Numbered from the stretch's first letter, positions 34,147-44,141 are shown. The stretch: 64,000 nt of DNA from Mesobacillus persicus (GCF_900109925.1 NZ_FOBW01000006.1:1-64000), one strand, 5' to 3'. Notes: a model not told the origin generated them from the letters alone. Made by a program: numbers and translations.

Positions 34147-35271
34147 TTATTGATTTTTTCTTGCCTCGGTCATTTGTTTCCAAACTGACCCCTTTGCTTC
34201 TTCCCCGTGTTCAATCCGAGCAATGGCTAGTTTCACTTGAAGGCTGACTTCAAATTCAGGATCTTGCTCCGCATTTTTTAATGCTGGGAGAGCTCGTTCG
34301 TCACCAACCTCATAAAGAAACATTGCTGCACGCCAACGGACAAGCTTGCTGTCATCCTGTAATGCTTCCATCATTGCTTCCATCGCTTCTGGATGCCCAA
34401 GGTCTGATAGACAGTCACCTGCTGTCCTTCTAACCGTTACACTTTTATCCTTCAAGGCTTGATATAAGTAAGGCAATGCGTCCTTTTCCTCAATCATCCC
34501 CAGGTATACAGTTGCTAATCTTCTGATGGACGCCTTTTCATCTGCTAACGCTTTTTCCAACAATGGTAGATCCTCAACCGTTGGGTCAGGCATTTGCTCT
34601 AAAAGCTGGTAGCGAATACGCCAATCTGAATGATTAAAATCATCTAGACTGACCTGTTGTCTCTCTTTCCCAGTCAATTGCGTTTCTGGATTTTTCGCCT
34701 GCTGGACTATAGTTTTAAGTCTTTCGGGTGGATAGGCCGCCATTAACTCTTCCTTCATTTCGGAGCCAATTTCTTCCCACTCACCATAACGAACGCCGTA
34801 CTCTTTCCATCTTCTAACCATCACGAGATTGTCGTCTGGTCCCTGTACTTCCAAGGCAGCATTAGCAAAGATTTCGGGAAGGGCAAAGCGCTTTTCCTCC
34901 GTCCCGTCTGTAAGCTTAATCTGGACCGGAACCCCTTTATACATATGAACTTGGACCTTAATTTCACCAAAATGCTCATCGATTTCAGGGCCTTGTTCGC
35001 CTTCATCTCCTAGCTCCTGACCAAATGCCTTTCTAACTTCTGGTAAAATTACCTTCCAATCAAACCTGGCATTTCGTTCGACGGCCAGAAAATCAGCGAC
35101 ATGATAGACTCCCTTTACCCCTTCAATCTCGAGAATCCTTTGAACCACCTCGGGTGCCTCATCTTTTGCTTCCTTCTTATAATTATTGCTTTTTCCCATG
35201 GGAAGCTCTTCATTAAGATTGATTTTCATTGTGTTCGGGCTTGGAGTTGGCTCGATCGATGTTATTTTCAT
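34147..35271 (-). CDS. ypgR: Conserved virulence factor C-like protein (NfuN domain plus HEAT repeats; YpgR)
   Basis: 374 aa. The N-terminus (about 1-85, starting MKITSIEPTPSPNTMKI) is a Nfu/NifU N-terminal scaffold-type domain. A linker domain follows, then HEAT-like repeats from about 215 to 360 (LLEKALADEKASIRRLATVYLG, YLYQALKDKSVTVRRTAGDCL, and so on). In staphylococci CvfC affects virulence and thymidine metabolism; its biochemical role is not settled. It shares its direction with the ABC-F gene upstream. Confidence 0.87.
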   Translation of the reverse strand: MKITSIEPTPSPNTMKINLNEELPMGKSNNYKKEAKDEAPEVVQRILEIEGVKGVYHVADFLAVERNARFDWKVILPEVRKAFGQELGDEGEQGPEIDEHFGEIKVQVHMYKGVPVQIKLTDGTEEKRFALPEIFANAALEVQGPDDNLVMVRRWKEYGVRYGEWEEIGSEMKEELMAAYPPERLKTIVQQAKNPETQLTGKERQQVSLDDFNHSDWRIRYQLLEQMPDPTVEDLPLLEKALADEKASIRRLATVYLGMIEEKDALPYLYQALKDKSVTVRRTAGDCLSDLGHPEAMEAMMEALQDDSKLVRWRAAMFLYEVGDERALPALKNAEQDPEFEVSLQVKLAIARIEHGEEAKGSVWKQMTEARKNQ

Positions 35272-35354
35272 AATCCCACCCCTAATCTATTAGATAAAAA
35301 CTATTTTAACATATGCAATGTCGATATTCATGGACTCTGCCTTGTCGTCAAACC

Positions 35355-37226
35355 TTAGTCTACTAGCTCGGACAGATAGCTCCATCTTTCAATTAACTGC
35401 TCAAGCTTGTCGTTAAGCTCTGTTTCTTCCTTCATTAGGTTTTGACCCTTCTCAAAGTCGCTGCCAATCCCAACCATTTCTACTTGAATTTCCTCAAGAC
35501 GTGCTTCCGTTGCTGCAATTTTGTCCTCAATGCCTTCCCATTCTCGCTTTTCCATATAAGACATTTTTTTCTTCTTTGTTTTATCTTCAATTTCGACTTT
35601 ATCTTTCTTAACTACAGCAACCGGGGCTTCCTTTTGTGTTTGTTTCTCAAGGTAATCTGTATAATTACCATAGAATAAAGAAATCTCCCCTGCTCCTTCT
35701 AGGACGAGCAATGTGTCTACCGCCTTGTCAAGGAAGTAACGATCATGGGAAACGGTGATTACCACACCAGGAAAGTCCTCAAGATAATCTTCAAGTACCG
35801 TTAAAGTTTGTGTGTCAAGGTCATTTGTTGGCTCATCAAGTAACAGTACATTTGGCTCATCCATCAAAAGTTTTAAAAGATACAAGCGACGCTTTTCCCC
35901 GCCGGATAATTTCCGAATGGGTGTCCCATGGGTAAATGGGGGGAATAAAAATCTTTCAAGCATTTGTGCTGCAGAAATCGTTTTGCCATCGGATGTATGA
36001 ACAATCTCGGCAGTTTCCTTTAAATATTCAATCATTCGTTTATTTTCATCTAAGTCTTCATTTTCCTGGGTATAGTAAGCGATTTTCACAGTCTGGCCTG
36101 TTATCAACTCACCAGAGTCAAGCGGAAGTCTACCCGAAAGAATATTGAGCAATGTCGATTTCCCTGTTCCATTTCGACCAATTATTCCTAACCGATCTTT
36201 TGGCTTAATTAGAAGATTAAAATCATCTAGAATCACTCTGTCTTCAAAAGATTTGGTCGCTGACTTTAGTTCGAGCACTTGTTTACCTAGACGACTACCA
36301 CTTAGGGAGATATCAAGTTTCTCATTCATATTACTAGAGGAAACCTGTGTTTCTAACTCTTCGAAACGCTGAATCCGTGCTTTTTGTTTTGTTGACCTTG
36401 CCTTAGCTCCCCGGCGAATCCATTCGAGTTCATGGCGAAAAAGATTCTTTTTCTTGTCGAGAGTAGCTGCTTCGTTTTCTTCCCGTACCGCCTTTGCTTC
36501 AAGGAAGTCCGCATAATTCCCTTTATAAGTGTAGAGTGAACCAGCATCCAATTCAAAAATTCGATTTGTCACACGGTCAAGAAAATAACGGTCATGCGTT
36601 ACCAGCAACAAAGACCCACCAGAGCGTCCTAAGTATTCCTCAAGCCATTTTACTGTCTCATAATCAAGATGGTTTGTAGGTTCGTCAAGAATAAGGAGGT
36701 CCGGCGCTTCAATTAACACCTGTGCTAGCGCAACCCTTTTCTTCTGGCCCCCAGAAAGCTCGTCTGTTTTTTTACTAAAATCTGTGATTCCCAGCTTCGT
36801 CAAAATCGTCTTTGCAGCTGTATTCGCATCCCAAGCGTCAGCACTATCCATCCGGTGTTGGATGTTCATTAGCTCTTCCTGAACAGCCGAATTTTCAGGA
36901 TCCTTTTCCAACTTTAGCAAGGCTGTTTCATATTCTTTCATTAGCTTCAGAATAGGGGCATCACCGAAAAAGACTTGCTCAAGGACATTTAATTCAGGTT
37001 CTAATTCTGGCTGTTGGGATAAATAACTTATTTGGTAATCTTTTGCGCAGACAATGTCCCCGCTATCAGCCTGATCGATTCCGGCTACTATTTTTAATAA
37101 CGAGGATTTCCCTGTCCCATTGACACCTATTAGGCCGACGCGTTCCCGTTCACCAATCGTGAAATGAATATCATTAAATAACACCTTTTCTCCATAAGAC
37201 TTCGTAACATTTTCTATCGAAAGCAT
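35355..37226 (-). CDS. ABC-F type ATPase (ribosome-associated, Uup/YfmR-like)
   Basis: 623 aa from the ATG at 37226 (MLSIENVTKSYGE); a longer in-frame start at 37247 also exists. Two ABC ATPase domains (Walker A GVNGTGKSS and GRNGTGKST; signatures LSGGQKKR and LSGGEKRR) are joined by a charged linker with an arm-like insertion. There is no membrane domain, and a C-terminal coiled coil lies at about 540-620. ABC-F proteins act on the ribosome, helping stalled translation. The upstream ypgQ stop codon overlaps this region, so translation is coupled. Confidence 0.92.
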   Translation of the reverse strand: MLSIENVTKSYGEKVLFNDIHFTIGERERVGLIGVNGTGKSSLLKIVAGIDQADSGDIVCAKDYQISYLSQQPELEPELNVLEQVFFGDAPILKLMKEYETALLKLEKDPENSAVQEELMNIQHRMDSADAWDANTAAKTILTKLGITDFSKKTDELSGGQKKRVALAQVLIEAPDLLILDEPTNHLDYETVKWLEEYLGRSGGSLLLVTHDRYFLDRVTNRIFELDAGSLYTYKGNYADFLEAKAVREENEAATLDKKKNLFRHELEWIRRGAKARSTKQKARIQRFEELETQVSSSNMNEKLDISLSGSRLGKQVLELKSATKSFEDRVILDDFNLLIKPKDRLGIIGRNGTGKSTLLNILSGRLPLDSGELITGQTVKIAYYTQENEDLDENKRMIEYLKETAEIVHTSDGKTISAAQMLERFLFPPFTHGTPIRKLSGGEKRRLYLLKLLMDEPNVLLLDEPTNDLDTQTLTVLEDYLEDFPGVVITVSHDRYFLDKAVDTLLVLEGAGEISLFYGNYTDYLEKQTQKEAPVAVVKKDKVEIEDKTKKKKMSYMEKREWEGIEDKIAATEARLEEIQVEMVGIGSDFEKGQNLMKEETELNDKLEQLIERWSYLSELVD

Positions 37227-37228
37227 TT

Positions 37229-37873
37229 TCAAGCTTGACCATTCCATTCCCTATAAAATTGTTTTAAAAAGTCCTCCATAAACTCATGCCTTTGTTCAGC
37301 AAGCTGCCGTGCTGCCGGTGTATTCATTAATTCCTTCAGTTTAAGTAGCTTTTCATAAAAATGGTGCACCGAGGAACTCTTTCCATGTCGATACTCTTCC
37401 GTCGTCATCTCCCCACGAACCGCAATCTCAGGGTCATACAGGGGCTGCGCCTTTTTCCCTCCAAATGCAAAGGTTCTGGCAATTCCAATGGCTCCAATCG
37501 CGTCTAAACGATCGGCATCCTGGACAATCTTTGCTTCGATTGTCTTTAGGTTTGTAACACGGCCACCCTTATAAGAGACCGATTCAATACATTCTAAAAT
37601 ATGTGTAACCGTCGAATCAGGAAGTCCAAGCGTATTTATGTATCGATTAAGCTTCTTCCACCCCTCTTCTTCAGAAGGATTCAGCTTCCCATCGGGGATG
37701 TCATGCAGTAATGCAGCCATTTCAATCACAAAAAGATCGCCCGCTCCTTCTTTTTCATGAATTAAAAGAGCATTTTTCCAGACTCTTTCTATATGATACC
37801 AATCATGCCCCGTCGCTTCATCCTGAAGCACAGCACGGACATAATTTTCTGTTTTACTAATTATATCATTCAT
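37229..37873 (-). CDS. ypgQ: HD-domain phosphohydrolase (YpgQ)
   Basis: 214 aa. HD metal site: H23-D24 in GHDWYHIERV, LLHDIPDGK (HD pair), and VQDADRLDAIG (distal Asp). YpgQ-type enzymes hydrolyse nucleotide triphosphates in a divalent metal-dependent way. The gene leads into the ABC-F gene with overlapping ends. Confidence 0.9.
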   Translation of the reverse strand: MNDIISKTENYVRAVLQDEATGHDWYHIERVWKNALLIHEKEGAGDLFVIEMAALLHDIPDGKLNPSEEEGWKKLNRYINTLGLPDSTVTHILECIESVSYKGGRVTNLKTIEAKIVQDADRLDAIGAIGIARTFAFGGKKAQPLYDPEIAVRGEMTTEEYRHGKSSSVHHFYEKLLKLKELMNTPAARQLAEQRHEFMEDFLKQFYREWNGQA

Positions 37874-37951
37874 CTGTACACCTTCTTCCTACCGTCATAT
37901 TTTAACACGAACAGCAGCTTAAACTATAACTTGAAATTCAATAAAAAAAGG

Positions 37952-37966
37952 GCCATTTAAAATGGC
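37952..37966 (-). terminator. Terminator of the DegV gene
   Basis: GCCATTT/AATGGC stem with a very tight loop and T7 on the minus strand, just after the stop codon. Confidence 0.7.
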
Positions 37967-37968
37967 AC

Positions 37969-38817
37969 CTACATTTCTCGGTTATACCAACTAATTCCAA
38001 TTGTGTCCTCGCCAGCATGGACACCAATGACAGCACCCAGTGGATAACAACTAAACTGGACATTTTTAAACTCTTCTTCCAATTCCAGTTTCCACTGATT
38101 GGCTGTGTCGGGATGGAGGCCGTATAGCAACCATGCTTCACTGAATTTATTCTTCTCGTAAGCACCTCGCATATAGTCGAAAATCTTTTCCTTTGCTTTT
38201 TTTTCACTGCGGGCCTTTTCCTTCACTTCAAGCGCTCCATCAACAATGGAAATAATCGGCTTAATATTCAAGACACTGCCAAGAAAAAACTTCGCACTCG
38301 ACATTCTGCCACTTCGATGAAGCTGCTCTAAGCTCCCGACTAACACATAGGTCTCGTTTTGATTAGCAATCTCTTCAAGCTCCGTCTTTATTTCTTGTAC
38401 AGAGAGTCCTTCTTCAGCTAGCCTTATCCCACGCTTCATCAGAGCAGTCTGCGGGTAGGTTAAGATTTTAGAATCAATTGTTGTAACCGGAATTTCAACA
38501 AGATTAGCTGCTTGTTCACTTGAGTCAACCGTCCCACTGAGCTTCTTTGACAAAAGTACTGCGATAATTTCATCGTATTCCTTTCCCAGTTGATCATATA
38601 GCTCCTGAAATGCTCCTACTGCAGGCTGGGATGTCTTTGGAGAGTCTTTCAATGTTTTCAGTTTGGCAAACAGCTCTTCTGCCGTTAAATCCTCTCCATC
38701 GGCATAAGCCTCCCCATCTAGAATAACTGATAAAGGAATCAGATAAATATCAGGATGGTTTCTCAATTCCTCATCTAAAACGGATGTACTATCTGTAACC
38801 CATGCAATTTTCGTCAC
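37969..38817 (-). CDS. DegV family fatty-acid-binding protein
   Basis: 282 aa. Start TKIAWVTDSTSVLDEEL and TSQPAVGAFQELYDQL are the DegV hallmarks; GSLEQLHRSGRMSSAKFFLGSVLNIKPI is the second conserved block. In Firmicutes these are FakB-type proteins that hold fatty acids for phosphorylation by FakA. No fakA is near. Monocistronic. Confidence 0.92.
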   Translation of the reverse strand: MTKIAWVTDSTSVLDEELRNHPDIYLIPLSVILDGEAYADGEDLTAEELFAKLKTLKDSPKTSQPAVGAFQELYDQLGKEYDEIIAVLLSKKLSGTVDSSEQAANLVEIPVTTIDSKILTYPQTALMKRGIRLAEEGLSVQEIKTELEEIANQNETYVLVGSLEQLHRSGRMSSAKFFLGSVLNIKPIISIVDGALEVKEKARSEKKAKEKIFDYMRGAYEKNKFSEAWLLYGLHPDTANQWKLELEEEFKNVQFSCYPLGAVIGVHAGEDTIGISWYNREM

Positions 38818-38880
38818 GAGTAACTCCCCCTTTTAAACCATATATATTTTTTCAAAAGAAGAATACGACAAAGGAATGCT

Positions 38881-39420
38881 TCATTTGCTATTAAATATGT
38901 ATTGCTCGAGTTCTTTTAAAGAGAGGATAAGGTAGTCAATCATTTCTATTAGATCGTCCACTTGCTCCTCTAAGATCAGGCGATTGAATTGAACGGAGAC
39001 AATATTGACGATTTGTTCTTCCCTTTTAAGCGGATTCAAATGGACCAGTTGCTTTATTTTCCGATCTGTTCCCCAAATACTCTCTAACGCTTCCTGTATT
39101 CCAAGGAAAGATTTGTCTTTATAATAATGCTTCAGATGAAACTCGACGGTAACCACACAACCCGTTAGTTTCAAAGCTTCTTCCGTCTTTAAAAGTTCGG
39201 CAGCAAGGTTCTGTAGTCCTGCTTCAATCGTCAATTTCGCACAAATCCTTTTGCTGTCCTGGTGCCTTAAAGAAAATGACATATCAAATGTTCTAGAAAG
39301 AGTTGCTAAATTCACTACGTCATTTCTTGAAGTAACCAATAGCTCCCCATCAAGATCTCTGTCATAGATGGCTCCCTCGACGACCACCTTCATATTATCA
39401 AAAGCAGTTGGATCAAACAT
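38881..39420 (-). CDS. Conserved hypothetical protein, 179 aa
   Basis: I do not recognise the family. It is cytosolic by composition, with mixed alpha/beta character and an acidic C-terminal helical tail (about 145-177, rich in Leu, Glu and Ile). No signal peptide or metal motif. GAGGTGAAGTGGA lies before the ATG. It sits between the DegV gene and metA, on the DegV strand but 60 bases upstream of it. Confidence 0.7.
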   Translation of the reverse strand: MFDPTAFDNMKVVVEGAIYDRDLDGELLVTSRNDVVNLATLSRTFDMSFSLRHQDSKRICAKLTIEAGLQNLAAELLKTEEALKLTGCVVTVEFHLKHYYKDKSFLGIQEALESIWGTDRKIKQLVHLNPLKREEQIVNIVSVQFNRLILEEQVDDLIEMIDYLILSLKELEQYIFNSK

Positions 39421-39512
39421 TCCACTTCACCTCACAGTACAATTATTTTATCATTTGAATGCCCTCTTCAAATTAAAAAAATCGATTTTTCTAAAAAATT
39501 GAGATTCTTAAA

Positions 39513-39541
39513 TTGCTAGAAAGTGTAAGTACGATTATAAT
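39513..39541 (+). promoter_or_regulatory. Sigma-A promoter of metA
   Basis: TTGCTA, 17 bases, TATAAT, about 28 bases before the metA ribosome binding site. The short leader leaves no room for an S-box. Confidence 0.75.
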
Positions 39542-39575
39542 TAATCATACGAAATTTGTAAAAGGAGGGGTACGG

Positions 39576-40484
39576 ATGCCAATTACCATTCCAAAGCTTC
39601 TTCCAGCACGGGAGATTCTTGAAGAGGAAAATATTTTTATCATGGAAGAAGACCGGGCTAGTCAACAAGATATTAGACCCTTAAATATTTTAATACTTAA
39701 CTTAATGCCCGAAAAAGAAAAAGCAGAGGCACAGTTCCTGCGTTTATTAGGCAACACACCACTCCAGGTCAATATCACATTTTTAAAAACAGCTACATAT
39801 GAGTCCAAAAACACAAGCCGATATCACCTGGATCAATTTTATACGACCTTTGATGAAGTCAGAAACAAGAAGTATGATGGCATGATTATTACCGGTGCTC
39901 CTGTCGAATTAATTGCATTTAATGAAGTGAGTTATTGGAAAGAGCTCGAGGAAATATTTGATTGGACCAAAACCAATGTCACATCTACTCTGCATATTTG
40001 TTGGGGAGCCCAAGCAGCCCTCTACCACCATTATGGCATTGGTAAGAATGAACTCCCTCAAAAGTGTTCAGGAATCTACGCGCATCAAATTTTTGATCGA
40101 ACAGAAAAAATCCTACGTGGATTTGATGATGTATTTTTCGCTCCACATTCACGACATACAGACACTTCGGTAGCTGAAATTTTAAATTCACCTGATTTGA
40201 AATTATTGTCCTCTTCTGAAGAGGCTGGTGCTTTCATCATTCAGTCACTAGATCGAAAACAAATTATGGTGACAGGTCATCTAGAATATGAAACAGAAAC
40301 TCTAGCCGAAGAATACACACGGGATTTAGAAAGGGGTTTATCCGTACCTGTCCCGGTTCATTATTTCCCGAAGGATAACCCTAACCAAAAGCCAATCAAC
40401 TGTTGGCGCTCGCATGCCCATTTATTTTTTTCAAATTGGTTGAATTACTATGTTTATCAAGAAACACCTTACGAGTGGAAATGA
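39576..40484 (+). CDS. metA: Homoserine O-acyltransferase (MetA)
   Basis: 302 aa from the ATG at 39576, preceded by AAAGGAGGGGTACGG; the longer frame is not needed. Catalytic Cys in [11 protein letters not shown], His in the SRHTD region, and Glu in GHLEYE, the HTS/MetA triad. It acylates homoserine for methionine synthesis. Bacillus MetA enzymes generally use acetyl-CoA, but the donor cannot be told from what I see. Confidence 0.94.
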   Translation: MPITIPKLLPAREILEEENIFIMEEDRASQQDIRPLNILILNLMPEKEKAEAQFLRLLGNTPLQVNITFLKTATYESKNTSRYHLDQFYTTFDEVRNKKYDGMIITGAPVELIAFNEVSYWKELEEIFDWTKTNVTSTLHICWGAQAALYHHYGIGKNELPQKCSGIYAHQIFDRTEKILRGFDDVFFAPHSRHTDTSVAEILNSPDLKLLSSSEEAGAFIIQSLDRKQIMVTGHLEYETETLAEEYTRDLERGLSVPVPVHYFPKDNPNQKPINCWRSHAHLFFSNWLNYYVYQETPYEWK

Positions 40485-40491
40485 AAGCACC

Positions 40492-40526
40492 AAAGGAGCC
40501 TTCTTTTATAAGAAGTGCTCCTTTTT
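40492..40526 (+). terminator. Terminator of metA
   Basis: AAAGGAGC and GCTCCTTT with an inner TCTT/AGA stem, then T6. Confidence 0.85.
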
Positions 40527-40643
40527 TATCCGCTGCGTTAAACGTAGCTGTGGGTTCTCCCTCTAATCAACAATGTAATTGAGCACAATATGGTTTATTT
40601 TCCCTTTAAAAGAGAAATACTAAATAAGAAAGGGTGTGAGTAG

Positions 40644-40859
40644 ATGAGCGGAGAACTGCTAACTGGTGTCTACCGGAACCATGCCGGAGAAATTATTTCT
40701 TTCCTTACATCTGAGGGAAGGGTAATTTCATACCGTAAAGCTCTCGCAGAAGCGGAGGAAGGTGTAATTACTGGAGCGAATGTACAAGAAACGGCGGACT
40801 CTGATAATCCCATGGATTTTGATCTTCCAAATGTAAATGAACTTCCAGAAATCTATTAG
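40644..40859 (+). CDS. DUF3892-like small protein, 71 aa
   Basis: AGAAAGGGTGTGAGTAG precedes the ATG. The pattern G(E)IISFLTSEGRVISYRKALAEAEEGVITGANV, followed by an acidic Asn/Asp/Leu-rich tail, matches DUF3892-type Bacillus proteins. Function unknown. A 12-bp inverted repeat begins right at its stop codon. Confidence 0.7.
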   Translation: MSGELLTGVYRNHAGEIISFLTSEGRVISYRKALAEAEEGVITGANVQETADSDNPMDFDLPNVNELPEIY

Positions 40860-40952
40860 GCTCTTTTCTCAAAACTTTGTGCTTTTTAAGCTGAATACTA
40901 AGTGTCTGCGCTATCTATATAGTGAAATCTGCCACCATTATGAGAAAAGAGC
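40860..40952. repeat. Widely spaced 12-bp inverted repeat
   Basis: GCTCTTTTCTCA (40860-40871) and its perfect complement TGAGAAAAGAGC (40941-40952) flank about 69 bases holding further short palindromes (CTATCTATATAG). It could be an RNA structure of the DUF3892 transcript or a miniature element; no target duplication was confirmed. Confidence 0.5.
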
Positions 40953-41023
40953 TTGTAAATTTACTTTTAACGTACAAAAATAGAGCTTTTCGCAAGTTAA
41001 ATCGGTCCAAGCTTTGAACTAAA

Positions 41024-41050
41024 AACACCTGACAAGCCATGTCAGGTGTT
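41024..41050 (-). terminator. Terminator of mntR
   Basis: AACACCTGACA/TGTCAGGTGTT 11-bp stem with a 5-base loop, then T-rich sequence on the minus strand. Confidence 0.9.
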
Positions 41051-41054
41051 CCGG

Positions 41055-41483
41055 TTATTCATCATTGTCTTCATTCTTTTGTTGCACTTCTTTTAAGTCC
41101 TCAATACGATTTCTATCTTCCTCAAAATACTGAACTAAATCTCCGATTCGGTCAATTGCATCCCAACTTAGATGATGTTCAATACCTTCGACGTCTTGGT
41201 AGATGTTCTCTTCCTTTACACCTATAATTTTCAGTAATTGTTCAAGTAGCTCATGGCGATACACCAATCTTTGTCCTATTTTTTTCCCTTTTGATGTCAG
41301 GTCAAGGCCACGGTATTTTTCATACACTAAATATTGGTCCTTATCAAGCTTTTGAACCATTTTTGTTACCGAGGAGGGATGGACGGACAATGCTTCAGCG
41401 ATATCTGAAACCCTTGCATATCCTTTTTCTTCAATTAAAATATAAATCTGTTCAATGTAGTCTTCCATACTAGGTGTCGGCAT
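41055..41483 (-). CDS. mntR: Manganese-responsive transcriptional regulator MntR
   Basis: 142 aa, the family length. A winged helix (about 1-70, [30 protein letters not shown]) and a dimerisation domain with metal ligands (Asp8, Glu11, His77, Glu99, Glu102 and His103 by family comparison; [13 protein letters not shown] is visible). Mn(II) binding turns on repression of Mn uptake genes. It closely resembles B. subtilis MntR. Confidence 0.96.
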   Translation of the reverse strand: MPTPSMEDYIEQIYILIEEKGYARVSDIAEALSVHPSSVTKMVQKLDKDQYLVYEKYRGLDLTSKGKKIGQRLVYRHELLEQLLKIIGVKEENIYQDVEGIEHHLSWDAIDRIGDLVQYFEEDRNRIEDLKEVQQKNEDNDE

Positions 41484-41565
41484 CCCTTAACCTCCATTAT
41501 TCTTCCATAACCAAATAAAATTTTACTATAGATACCTGTGTTAGACAAGGTTAGCCATATCATCA

Positions 41566-43725
41566 TCAGGTATTTGCAAAATCAAATTTTATTTTCGCGT
41601 CTTTTTCATCCCAAACTAGCTTGGCATTAAACGGCTTTTCTTTCCCTTTAAACTCTTGAATAATTTCGGTCGTCCCATCCTTTAATAGTTGCTTCACGAG
41701 TTTTTGAGTAATGGTCTTTCCTAGTATTTTCTTCGATATACTAAAGTTGCATTTCGTCTTTTGATAGTTTGAACAGCCGAATAGATTGCCCTTATCTACT
41801 ACATTCCCACCACAAATTTTGCATTTTCCAAGACTTGCACCTTGGACTCGTTTCCCGTTTCTTTTTCCGGGTACGAACGCCTCCTTCATTTCCGTTTCAA
41901 AGCTCCAAGTCGTAGCCGCCTCAGAAGTCTGCATAACAAGATGAGCCACCATCTTTTCGGTTTGCTCAATGAATGATTTTGGCGAAGCCTCCCCCTGTCC
42001 TATTTCCTTTAAACGCTTTTCCCATTTTGCTGTCATCTCAGGGGATGCTAGGACTTGTCCACCTAGCGCCTGAATAAGAATCTTTGCCTTGGCTGTAGCA
42101 AAAACAAGATTTTTACTGATTTGAATATACCCTCTGTCCTTCAGCATCGTGATGATTCCCGCCCGGGTTGCTTCTGTTCCGAGACCTTCTGTTTTCATAA
42201 GCACCTTTTCTAGCTCTTTATCTTCAATATGTTTACCAGCTGTTTTCATTAAGGTAATTAATTGCCCTTCTGTGTAACGCTTAGGCGGCTGTGTTTTACT
42301 TTCTTTTACCTCTACTTTGGATACTTCCCCCTTTTCTCCTTCAAAAATCTTCGGGAGTTCCGGATCCTTTTCTTTTTCCTTATGGGGGAGGACTCTACGC
42401 CAACCTTCCTCTAACTGCACTTTCCCTTTTGAAACGAATACGGCTCGTCCATCAACTAATGACCTGATTGTTGTGTACTCCGCTACTGATGCTGGATAAT
42501 GGGCGGCAACTAACGTTCTAACAAGCAGATCATACAGCTTCTTCTCATCAGGAGTCAGTCGATTTAAGTCCGGTACCTGTTCGGTTGGGATAATGGCATA
42601 GTGATCAGTCACCTTTTTTTCGTTCACATACCTTGAATGATCTTTAATCGATTCAACCGGTAGCGGAAAAAACTCCTTATATTCTTCTTTGGCTTGAATC
42701 TTAGCCAAAATCACTGGAAACCCCTCTGCCTCTCCAGGAGTCACATATCTTGAATCTGAGCGGGGGTATGAAACAATTCCACGTTGATAGAGCCCCTGTA
42801 AGACATCGAGCGTTTTCTTTGGTGGAAACTTAAACCTTTTGTTGGCATCCGCTTGGATTGCAGATAAATTATAAAAAAGCGGTGGTGAAAATTCTTTTTT
42901 CTCCGACTTCACCTCGACTACTTCAGCTGATTTACCTTGGCAAAATCCAGCAATTTTTTCTGCCAACTCTTTCGTTTTAATTCTAGAATCGCCGTCTTTT
43001 TCCCATTTTCCGGTGTATTTCTTCCCATTTAAATTAAATTTTGCGATGACCTCCCAAAAAGGTTCAGAAACAAAACCGTCAATTTCCTGTTCACGTTTGA
43101 CAATGAGTGCAAGCGTTGGCGTTTGAACACGACCAAGCGAAAATACATCAGAAAATCCTTGCTGCTGGAGAAGCAAGGTGTACAGCCTTGAAGCGTTCAT
43201 CCCGACAACCCAATCGGCACATGACCTAGTATAGGCTTCAAAATATAGATTTTTTGTATCTGCTTCATTCAGGAGCTTTTGAAAACCTTCGCGAATGGCT
43301 TTCGGAGTTAGCGAGGAAATCCATAACCGCTTCATAGGCTTTTGGCATCCTGCAAGTCGGAGTATGTTACGGATAATAAGCTCTCCTTCACGCCCGGCAT
43401 CACCGGCATGAATAATTTCCGTAACTTTTGAATCAGCGGCGAGATTTTTGATGATTGAAAATTGCTTAGCTTTTGATTTAACCACTTCATACTGAAAATG
43501 CTCTGGAATAATCGGCAAGGTAGAGAGTGACCATTTTTTCCAAGAGGAATCGTACTTTTCGGGGGCTGCTAATTCCGTTAGATGTCCAATGGCCCATGTA
43601 ACGTAAGCTCCATTGGGAAAAATCTCATTTGGAAGAATTTCGATGAATCCTTCCCGTTTTTTCATTTTAAAAACGGAGGCAAGCGTCCTGCCCTGGTCAG
43701 GCTTTTCCGCAATAATTAATTTCAT
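41566..43725 (-). CDS. topB: DNA topoisomerase III
   Basis: 719 aa from the ATG at 43725 (TTTAGGAGGAGCT upstream). Type IA topoisomerase: Toprim start MKLIIAEKPDQGRTLA and DAGREGELIIRNI, catalytic Tyr in SYPRSDSRYVTP. The C-terminus carries a zinc-binding repeat with CKICGG...GCSNYQKTKC and a DUF-like tail, as in Bacillus TopB. It decatenates single-stranded DNA links. Monocistronic. Confidence 0.95.
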   Translation of the reverse strand: MKLIIAEKPDQGRTLASVFKMKKREGFIEILPNEIFPNGAYVTWAIGHLTELAAPEKYDSSWKKWSLSTLPIIPEHFQYEVVKSKAKQFSIIKNLAADSKVTEIIHAGDAGREGELIIRNILRLAGCQKPMKRLWISSLTPKAIREGFQKLLNEADTKNLYFEAYTRSCADWVVGMNASRLYTLLLQQQGFSDVFSLGRVQTPTLALIVKREQEIDGFVSEPFWEVIAKFNLNGKKYTGKWEKDGDSRIKTKELAEKIAGFCQGKSAEVVEVKSEKKEFSPPLFYNLSAIQADANKRFKFPPKKTLDVLQGLYQRGIVSYPRSDSRYVTPGEAEGFPVILAKIQAKEEYKEFFPLPVESIKDHSRYVNEKKVTDHYAIIPTEQVPDLNRLTPDEKKLYDLLVRTLVAAHYPASVAEYTTIRSLVDGRAVFVSKGKVQLEEGWRRVLPHKEKEKDPELPKIFEGEKGEVSKVEVKESKTQPPKRYTEGQLITLMKTAGKHIEDKELEKVLMKTEGLGTEATRAGIITMLKDRGYIQISKNLVFATAKAKILIQALGGQVLASPEMTAKWEKRLKEIGQGEASPKSFIEQTEKMVAHLVMQTSEAATTWSFETEMKEAFVPGKRNGKRVQGASLGKCKICGGNVVDKGNLFGCSNYQKTKCNFSISKKILGKTITQKLVKQLLKDGTTEIIQEFKGKEKPFNAKLVWDEKDAKIKFDFANT

Positions 43726-43807
43726 AGCTCCTCCTAAATACAATTAAAATAAATGACTCAATCTTATTTTAGCCGAGCTTATCCAAAACAGTAAAGACAC
43801 AAATAAA

Positions 43808-43843
43808 AGAAGAAGCAGCTTTTTCTCACTGGCTGCTTCTTCT
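43808..43843 (-). terminator. Terminator of the 93-residue gene
   Basis: AGAAGAAGCAGC/GCTGCTTCTTCT perfect 12-bp stem, then a T run on the minus strand. Confidence 0.9.
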
Positions 43844-43859
43844 AGATTCAGTTTCAAGA

Positions 43860-44141
43860 TTAATACGGCTCAATAGCCAATAAAGTCTTTTTATACCACT
43901 TATCTTTAGGGACGATGGTAGAAACGGTAAAAATCGACGAGGGGATTTTTTCAATTCTAAAGATAATCGCACCCAACTTATCGTCAAAAAGAAGAAATGA
44001 TTCACCATGAGAAAAACCCTTCACTTTTGTTTCAAACTCTAGCACCAATTGAATAACAATTTCTTTGTCCTCTTCCTCAATATCCAAATGTGGTGAAAAC
44101 CTGATGATCCAATGATTACCATCCATTGTAAAACGATACAT
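43860..44141 (-). CDS. Conserved hypothetical protein, 93 aa
   Basis: The start at 44141 (MYRFTMDGNHW) has AAAGGGTGAGG upstream; the longer frame to 44165 does not. A compact alpha/beta protein with alternating hydrophobics (HWIIRFSPHL, AIIFRIEKI, FTVSTIVP), without Cys or membrane segment. Family not recognised. It has its own terminator and sits divergent from the cold shock gene. Confidence 0.65.
   Translation of the reverse strand: MYRFTMDGNHWIIRFSPHLDIEEEDKEIVIQLVLEFETKVKGFSHGESFLLFDDKLGAIIFRIEKIPSSIFTVSTIVPKDKWYKKTLLAIEPY

Noticed and set aside
39421-39575. S-box (SAM) riboswitch upstream of metA
   Set aside because: The promoter lies only about 35 bases from the start codon and none of the conserved S-box blocks are present.
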